Shown: in pieces, positions 60,601 through 64,000 of the stretch
How the letters are laid out: each line of letters begins with the position of its first letter
Numbering within the stretch: the first letter of the stretch is position 1
NCBI RefSeq assembly: GCF_023065955.2
Contig: NW_026623089.1
Coordinates: 35,556,767-35,620,766 of the forward strand
DNA length: 64,000 nt
From: Ursus arctos
Taxonomy: Eukaryota > Chordata > Mammalia > Carnivora > Ursidae
Direction: 5' to 3'
Notes under the pieces: model-generated
Told to the model about the DNA's origin: nothing
What the model saw: only the letters and a program-made list of their open reading frames with translations
Databases searched by the model: none
Translations under genes and position numbers: made by a program

Positions 60601-61025
60601 TAATTACTCTACCTGGAAGATATGACCAAAATATTTGAGAAAGTACTATTTCTCAGTTGGCAAATTGATCATAATCATAAAACTCTGAAAACTTGAAATA
60701 TGCAATAACAATCCAAGTAATTTTTGAAACTCTGATTCCCCTGTAATCTATTGAAACTTACTTTTTTATCCTCTAAGAGTTAAATCATTTTTAAAAATTC
60801 CTCTGTTCAATTAAAAAAAAAGTAATGAAAGAACAAGATTCTACTCACTGTTTCAGAAGGCTCCAATGTGATCTTTTTTAATTGCTCAATTTCCTTATCT
60901 TTCTGTATATTACTGGAGATCAGTTCCTTCAGCTGTATTTCTAAAGCTGCGACCAGTTGATCCCGTTCTTCTCGCCACTTCTGAAGGTTCTCATCTTTCT
61001 TTGCCAGTTGTGTTGTAAGTATGTC
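47828..61025 (-). CDS. KIF20B: KIF20B 3' part, seven spliced coding exons
   Basis: C-terminal 319 residues of kinesin-like protein KIF20B (MPP1/MPHOSPH1), a plus-end-directed kinesin-6 motor of the spindle midzone and midbody needed for cytokinesis. The exon join is 61025-60849, 59325-59215, 57066-56869, 54616-54515, 54115-53965, 49632-49490 and 47905-47828. All introns are GT-AG, and phases agree (0,0,0,0,1,0). The product closely follows the human tail, including EERDQLVAALEIQLK, KHPGC, KKTYSLRSQAS, GTLQKFGDFLQHSP and the basic C-terminus ending KTAK. The motor domain and most of the coiled coil lie beyond the right edge. The gene is intact as far as seen, with no frameshift or stop. Confidence 0.97.
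48205..48673 (+). mobile_element. Tigger-like DNA transposon (non-autonomous)
   Basis: Lies in the last KIF20B intron. Ends are inverted: CCCCCCTTATCTGTGGGG near the left and AAGGATAAGAAGTGACTACT on the right. The interior TTCCTATACATACATACCTA, TTAACAACAATCACTAATAA, GATGAAGTAAGGTGAATG and GGAGGATCATCTGCTTCC is typical of a TcMar-Tigger-type family of mammals. No transposase ORF remains. Confidence 0.65.
49490..49632 (-). CDS. KIF20B: KIF20B penultimate coding exon
   Basis: 143 bp; it takes two bases of the split alanine codon and ends in phase 0. Acceptor TTTTTCACAG, donor GTG then GTAAGC. It encodes KKIIETMSSSKLSNVEVSKE then NMSRPKRAKRKLYTNEISSP then IDISGQV. The RPKRAKRK stretch is a good monopartite nuclear localisation signal candidate, fitting the nuclear interphase location known for human MPP1. 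The SSP is a proline-directed phosphorylation candidate. Confidence 0.96.
49633..51410. other. KIF20B intron, mostly unassigned
   Basis: Contains the CA repeat at 50094-50137, a GC-richer block at 50510-50830 with no recognised gene or repeat, and an old interspersed repeat piece at about 51045-51120 (TGTGCCAGCCACTATACTAA). Confidence 0.45.
50095..50137. repeat. (CA)n microsatellite
   Basis: A pure CA run of about 21 units, in an intron of KIF20B. It makes the cysteine/valine repeats in the 49951-50133 minus-strand ORF, which is not a gene. Confidence 0.92.
51411..51623 (+). mobile_element. SINEC with 8-bp duplication
   Basis: Full-length copy with a long pure A tail (51599-51623). CCACACTA at 51403-51410 and 51624-51631 flanks it. 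It is antisense to KIF20B. Confidence 0.9.
51632..51740 (+). mobile_element. Short tRNA-like SINE
   Basis: GGGCGACTGGCTGGCCCCGT, AGAGCATGCAACTCTTGATC, GAGTTCAAGCCCCATGTTGG and GTGTAGAGATTAAATAAATA form the short SINEC subtype without the CT-rich body. It starts directly after the previous SINE's duplicated site. Confidence 0.8.
51887..52124 (+). mobile_element. SINEC (bear type) with 3' extension
   Basis: The SINE itself runs from GGGACGCCTGGGTGGCACAG to a poly(A) ending at 52093. The perfect 16-bp duplication ATATAATTTAAATAAA, however, is at 51871-51886 and 52125-52140, so about 31 bases (GAAGGCTTAACATTAAAA and an AT run) belong to the insert beyond the poly(A). Confidence 0.85.
52640..52880 (+). 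repeat. L2 LINE fragment
   Basis: CCACTGCCACCACTGAGGCA, CAGTGCCTGCACATGCCCTA and CTGGTACTCTGCCTGTG are L2-like. The identification is weak. Confidence 0.4.
53190..53303 (+). repeat. L2-like fragment
   Basis: CTCCGATACCACCATAGCAC then TTTGCTTGGATCCCTGTAAC resembles the L2 3' region. The adjoining ORF 53054-53308 is not a gene. Confidence 0.35.
53305..53795 (-). mobile_element. DNA transposon with inverted ends, split by a SINE
   Basis: AAGTTGATCCCTGAACAACA at the left and GTTGTTCAAGGGTCAACTGC at the right are inverted ends of a mammalian Tigger-class (MER8-like) element. The middle GCCTACTGTTGATCAGAACT and ATGTATTATATATTGTATTT fit the reverse strand. A SINEC (53564-53729) is nested in it. 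Confidence 0.7.
53564..53729 (+). mobile_element. SINEC with 15-bp duplication, nested
   Basis: Starts GGGCACCTGAGTCAGTTAGG and has an A-rich tail. CAAAAAACATCCACA at 53549-53563 and 53730-53744 is an exact 15-bp duplication of the host transposon. Confidence 0.9.
53965..54115 (-). CDS. KIF20B: KIF20B coding exon (YSLRS/FGDFL exon)
   Basis: 151 bp, phase 0 in and phase 1 out (the final G starts an alanine codon). Acceptor TTTGTTTTTTAG, donor AAAAG then GTTTGC. It encodes VSKRPSSKKTYSLRSQASTV then NTNVATKKKEGTLQKFGDFL then QHSPTILQSK. This is among the best-conserved parts of the KIF20B tail. The HSPT stretch is a proline-directed kinase site candidate. The donor has T at +3, away from consensus. 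Confidence 0.96.
54515..54616 (-). CDS. KIF20B: KIF20B coding exon (DLVKCENKK exon)
   Basis: 102 bp, phase 0 at both ends. Acceptor ATTAATTTTAG, donor AAAAG then GTTTGT. It encodes DLVKCENKKNATPRPNLKSP then VSEHRNSSVKKEQK. The lysine-rich end and the TP and SP sites match the regulated, low-complexity tail seen in human. Like the next exon it uses a weak GTTTG donor. Confidence 0.95.
54881..54975 (-). mobile_element. 95-bp L1 3' fragment with 15-bp duplication
   Basis: CCCAGCTTTATTGAGGTATT, then AGACATAACATAGG and TTTAAGATGTACAATGTGAG is the 3' end of an old-type L1 read backwards. TGACTGAAGGTATGA at 54866-54880 and 54976-54990 is an exact 15-bp target duplication, which fixes the insert to 95 bases. 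Confidence 0.8.
54991..56022. other. KIF20B intron, nothing assigned
   Basis: AT-rich intron sequence with no recognised repeat or conserved-looking element. Confidence 0.5.
56023..56091 (-). CDS. KIF20B: Candidate in-frame cassette exon of KIF20B
   Basis: A 69-bp segment lies on the coding strand between two confirmed exons. It has a long pyrimidine tract and acceptor (T-run, then ACCTCTTTAAAG), a donor CAG then GTAATAAAT, length divisible by three and phase 0 on both sides, so it would insert 23 residues (SSIFSSWWKSRNSINHTPEA then LCQ) between the SNEMEE and DLVKC exons without a stop. I do not recall this peptide in the human protein. An open frame this short is expected by chance about one time in three, so it is only a candidate. 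Confidence 0.3.
56195..56385 (+). repeat. MIR SINE
   Basis: ATTTATTATGTATCCACCAC, AAGCATTTTAAACATATTAT, AAAAGGAGAAAACTGAGAA and CATGTGACCAGCCAAACCC-like text follow MIR order. Confidence 0.6.
56386..56868. other. KIF20B intron, nothing assigned
   Basis: No recognised repeat. Normal intron flank of the next exon. Confidence 0.5.
56869..57066 (-). CDS. KIF20B: KIF20B coding exon (FTPLQP/KHPGC exon)
   Basis: 198 bp, phase 0 at both ends. Acceptor AATTATGCTGTAG, donor GAGGAG then GTAAGT. It encodes DGSVVLDSCEVSTENNQTTR then FPKPELEIQFTPLQPNKMAV then KHPGCTLPVTVKISKARKRK then SNEMEE. The TP in FTPLQP fits the mitotic CDK1 site reported for human MPP1 (threonine in the tail linked to PIN1 binding); that equivalence is from memory. 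The KARKRK cluster is a second candidate nuclear signal. Confidence 0.97.
57776..57992 (+). mobile_element. L1 3' end, 5' truncated, 10-bp duplication
   Basis: TGGGGGATTGGGATAGGCC, ACATATTGCATGGTGCACTG, TATACGCAAATAATGAATCA and a final A-run form the recent carnivore L1 3' end. ACAAAATAGC at 57766-57775 and 57993-58002 flanks it, giving an insert of 217 bp. It is antisense to KIF20B. The ORF 57747-57971 is its product and not a gene. Confidence 0.85.
58350..58660 (+). repeat. L2 LINE 3' region
   Basis: CTATTCACCTTCAAGACCCA, GACGTTACCTTCTCTAACCC, TTGAGGCTGGCAATCATGTC and CCAATAAATGTGTTTAAAAA are in L2 order. Confidence 0.6.
59215..59325 (-). CDS. KIF20B: KIF20B coding exon (TEPLSTSFE exon)
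   Basis: 111 bp, phase 0 at both ends. Acceptor AATATTTCTTAG, donor GTAGAG then GTGGGC. It encodes EEQNVDIKPTHMSSMDPGRV then ETEPLSTSFEMSRNEVE. The second half matches human closely; the first half (after the coiled coil ends) is more variable, as expected for a flexible linker. Confidence 0.95.
59326..60848. other. KIF20B intron with two MIR copies
   Basis: MIR-like segments lie at 59560-59725 (CAAGAATCATTATTCCCACT, then CTAGATGAAACC) and 60000-60180 (TTCACAACTCTAGTAGGAAG, then CATTACTATCTCTGTTTTAG). Nothing else assigned. Confidence 0.55.
60849..61025 (-). CDS. KIF20B: KIF20B coding exon, end of coiled coil
   Basis: 177 bp, phase 0 at both ends. Acceptor TTTTCTGGTTAG, donor GAAACA then GTGAGT. 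It encodes DILTTQLAKKDENLQKWREE then RDQLVAALEIQLKELISSNI then QKDKEIEQLKKITLEPSET. Leucines and other hydrophobic residues repeat every three to four positions, so this is coiled coil up to about EIEQLKKI, after which the tail starts. In the family this long stalk mediates self-association and spacing of the motor. It is the most upstream exon in the window. Confidence 0.97.
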
Positions 61026-61167
61026 CTAACCAGAAAATAAAGAAAATGTTATGAAACTAAGATTTTTTTGAAATTTTTACTAGAAATAACACAACTATGA
61101 ATAAGACATGTAACAAATTACATAGTTAAGGTTAGATAAAATATTTACTTGTAAAACAAAATACACA

Positions 61168-61361
61168 GGGACACCTGGGTGGTTCAGACCGTTAAGCAGC
61201 TGCCTTCGGCTCAGGTCATGATCCTAAGGTCCTGGGATGGAGTCCCACATTGGGCTCCTTGCTCAGCAGGGAGCCTGCTTCTCCCTCTGCCTGCCACTCC
61301 CCCTGCTTGTGCTTACTCTCTCTCTCCCCCCCTCTCTCTGGTTTAAAAAAAAAAAAAAAAA
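61168..61361 (+). mobile_element. SINEC
   Basis: Starts GGGACACCTGGGTGGTTCAG and ends in a pure A run before GCCTTTATAT. No clear target duplication found. Antisense to KIF20B. Confidence 0.85.
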
Positions 61362-61629
61362 AGCCTTTATATATTTACTGTCCACATGCTGTATTTATTC
61401 CTATCCCACCTCATTCCAAAAATCAGTTTATTGGTCACTTCTTTCAATAAGAAATTATGGCTTTTAATCTAATACTAGCATTTCCCCCAAGATTTTGGAA
61501 ATGAGAGGGTAAAACTACAGTCAAGCAAATGACAAAACTAATAGCAACAAACAATAGAGAAATGAAAATTTGAAATACCATTTTTCAATGAGTTCAAAAA
61601 CCAAGAAACAGTGGTGAATTAAAGAAAAT

Positions 61630-63470
61630 ATGGGTAAGACCTAAACATGAGAAGCTGCAAAACACTGCTGAAAGAAAAGAAAAATACATCAATAAATGGA
61701 CAGATAGTTTGTGCTCAATGATTAAAAGACTCCATATTGTTAAGATGTCAGTTTTCCCTAAATAGATCTATAGAGTCAAAGCAATTTCAATCAAAATCCA
61801 GGCAGGTGAGAGCGTATGTGTGGAAATGGGAAAGCTCACTGTGAAAGTTATATGAAAATGCAAATGATCTAGGATAGTCAAAATTATGTTGAAAATGAAG
61901 AACAAAGTAGGAACAAACACACTGTCATTTCAAGCCTACTATAATAATCAAGACAATGTGATAATGTTATGAACAGAGATCAGCAGAACAGAAAAGAAGG
62001 CCCACAAGTGCATGGTCAACTGGCATTCTACAATAACACCAAAGTAATTCAATGGAGGAAAGGACAGTCTTTCCAACAAAGAATGCTGGAACAGGGGCGC
62101 CTGGGTGGCGCAGTCGTTAAGCATCTGCCTTTGGTTCAGGGCGTGATCCCGGCGTTCTGGGATCAAGCCCCACATCAGGCTTCTCTGCTAGGAGCCTGCT
62201 TCTTCCTCTTCCACTCCTCCTGCTTGTGTTCCCTATCTCACTGGCTGTCTCTCTCTGTCAAATAAATAAATAAAATCTTAAAAAAAAAAACAAAACAAGA
62301 GATTATATTGTTAAAAAAAAGAACCCCAATCCTAATCTCATACCATATACCAAAATTAATCCTTGAACAAAAAGTGGTAGAGCAGTGGGAAAGTTTTTTT
62401 TCAATAAATACTACCAGGAAAATCAGTAATCCACATTAAAAAAAAAAATTAGTCTTGCTGCCTAACTCACTCCAACACAAAACTCAATACTAGAATCAAA
62501 ATATGAAAGGTAAAACTCAAACAGGAAATAGCATAAAAGAACATCTTCATGTCTTTGGGGTTAATAAAGGAAAAGTTAGGAAAATGAACTAAAGTAAATT
62601 TAAGAACTCATATTCATAAAAAGGCAACATAAAAAGTAAACTAGAGATTGAAAAAAGGTACTTGCAACACATAACAGAGAGCTCCGATCCAGAAAGTTTA
62701 AGAAGCTCCTACATATCAAGTAGAAAAAGCCAGACAGTCCATAGGAAAAAGGTAAGGAGCCTTATAATCTTCAACCTCATTAGTACTCCAGGAAAAGCAC
62801 ATTAAAACCATAAAAAATGACCAACACCACCATGTTTGTGGGAATACACAGCAACTCCAATACTAATTAGAGTACAAATGGGTACAACTACTCTGGAAAC
62901 CAATCTGACATTCTACCAGAGTTCCATACGTGTATACCTTATCATCCAACATTTTTATTCTTGGCTAACTATGCAAGAAAAACGCATGCATATGTGACTG
63001 AGAGAAATGGATAAAAATGTTTACAGGAGAATTTACATGTAACAGCTCAAAGCAGAAAATAATTCACATATCTCCAACATTAAAATGAATAGGCTGTGGT
63101 ATATTCATACACTGCAATATTCAGCAATGAAAATGGACTAATTCCAGCTACATGTGACATGAAGAATTCTCATGAACATAATATTGAAAGAAGCCAGGAA
63201 AAACAAATGCATCCTGAATAAATCCATTTACATAAAATTCAAAACTGGCCAAAACTAAAGTACAACATTAAAAGACAGAATAGTTATTACCACAGGGAAA
63301 GAAATAGAAGAGGAGCCCCCTGGGGGGCTGGTAATGTTCTATTTCTTGAACTAGGTGGTACTTAAGTGGATACTGACTACAACAGTTCACCGAACTATTG
63401 TTTTGTTTATTTACTGTGATTTACTGTGTTACATGTGACAATTTTACAAATTAACAATATATACCTTAAT
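61630..63470 (+). mobile_element. L1M LINE, split by a SINE
   Basis: ORF2-derived text runs in order: CAATTTCAATCAAAATCCAG, AAACACACTGTCATTTCAAG, GGTCAACTGGCATTCTACAA, then after a SINE (62094-62299) CCATATACCAAAATTAATCC, AAATGGGTACAACTACTCTG and the 3' UTR TGTGGTATATTCATACACTG and GGAGCCCCCTGGGGGGCTGG. It is decayed and antisense to KIF20B; no ORF remains. Confidence 0.8.
62094..62299 (+). mobile_element. SINEC (bear type) inside an L1M
   Basis: Starts GGGGCGCCTGGGTGGCGCAG, has the CTCACTGGCTGTCTCTCTCT body and AAATAAATAAATAAAATC tail followed by an A-rich run. L1 text resumes on both sides. A duplication could not be fixed because the flanks are A-rich. Confidence 0.88.
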
Positions 63471-63570
63471 ATGGCAGACACATACATCCTAGGTATGACT
63501 GCAAAGAAATATATGGGAAAAAGAAGGAAGCTAGCTTTGTCTAGGATTAAAAACTTAAAAGTAGGTTTTA

Positions 63571-63752
63571 GGGCACCTGGGTGGCTCAGTGGGTTAAGCT
63601 TCCAACTCGTTGATTTTGGCTCAGGTCATGAGACGGAGCCCCACGTGAGGCTCCTCCCTGGATGTGAAGCCTGCTTGAGATTGTCTCTCTCTCCTGCCCC
63701 TTCCTCCCTCCTCACCCTCAAGCACGTTCTCTACCTCTTAAAAAGCAAAACA
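63571..63752 (+). mobile_element. SINEC, older
   Basis: Starts GGGCACCTGGGTGGCTCAGT and ends with CTCTTAAAAAGCAAAAC. Imperfect flanks (AAAAGTAGGTTTTA at 63557-63570, TTAAAGTTGGTTTA at 63755-63768) are the probable duplication. Antisense to KIF20B. Confidence 0.82.
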
Positions 63753-63769
63753 AGTTAAAGTTGGTTTAC

Positions 63770-64000
63770 TTGCTAGCACTGCTGCCAGAGGGATCACTGA
63801 CTGGGAAAAGAAAATAGCTCTATTCCTGATTTAGAGCTGGAGTGGCTGACAGTGCCAACAGTTTTGATTTCACTTCTTGCCTCTTACTATTGCCCAGGAA
63901 GGTATGATGGGCTGTGGGACAGGAGCAGAGAACTAGTAGCAACCTTTCCTGTTGAGACAAATGCAGCATCAGTATCCGGCTCAACCCACCATCTTCTGAA
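63770..64000. other. KIF20B intron to window end
   Basis: No exon recognised. The exon preceding the 60849-61025 exon must lie beyond the right edge. Confidence 0.6.

Noticed and set aside
61250..61450. ORFs upstream of the first visible KIF20B exon
   Set aside because: On the other strand and inside a SINE; no splice-site pattern.

Overview
This is nuclear DNA of a mammal in the order Carnivora, most likely a bear (Ursidae) or a close arctoid relative such as a pinniped. The main evidence is about 18 tRNA-derived Can-SINE (SINEC) copies. Several carry a 3' body with the box GCTGGCTGTCTC followed by a GAATAAATAAATAAAATC tail, the form I associate with bears and panda. Old mammalian repeats (L2, MIR, MLT1 LTRs, L1M 3' ends, Tigger-like DNA transposons) fill much of the rest. 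This is low gene density vertebrate DNA: there are no operons, no CRISPR array and no prokaryotic features.

The one clear protein-coding gene is the 3' end of KIF20B (also called MPHOSPH1/MPP1), a mitotic kinesin, on the minus strand. Seven coding exons can be placed to the base, from 61025 down to the stop codon at 47828-47830. They encode the last 319 residues: the end of the coiled coil and the basic, serine/proline-rich tail. All splice phases agree. A possible extra in-frame 69-bp exon (56023-56091) lies between two of them. The poly(A) signal is at 47675-47680. The gene continues past the right edge; 61026-64000 is intron.

Downstream of KIF20B (1-47650) I see no intact gene. The GC-rich block at 10.7-13.8 kb is an intronless, frameshifted, stop-ridden retrocopy of the kinase MARK2 on the plus strand, probably with its 3' UTR. 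The first 0.9 kb looks like the edge of a CpG island and could be the promoter of an unlisted transcript, perhaps a non-coding RNA. The remaining sequence is repeats and unassigned intergenic DNA.

The most useful observations for follow-up are: the candidate KIF20B cassette exon; a SINE with an extra 3' stretch inside a 16-bp target-site duplication; two oppositely oriented SINEs in one LTR; a DNA transposon split by a SINE with a 15-bp duplication; a 95-bp L1 insert with a perfect 15-bp duplication; and the fact that all seven SINEs in the KIF20B part of the window lie antisense to the gene. I found no undescribed biological system here. Repeat family names come from recognition of consensus sequences, not from a database search, so subfamily labels are approximate.
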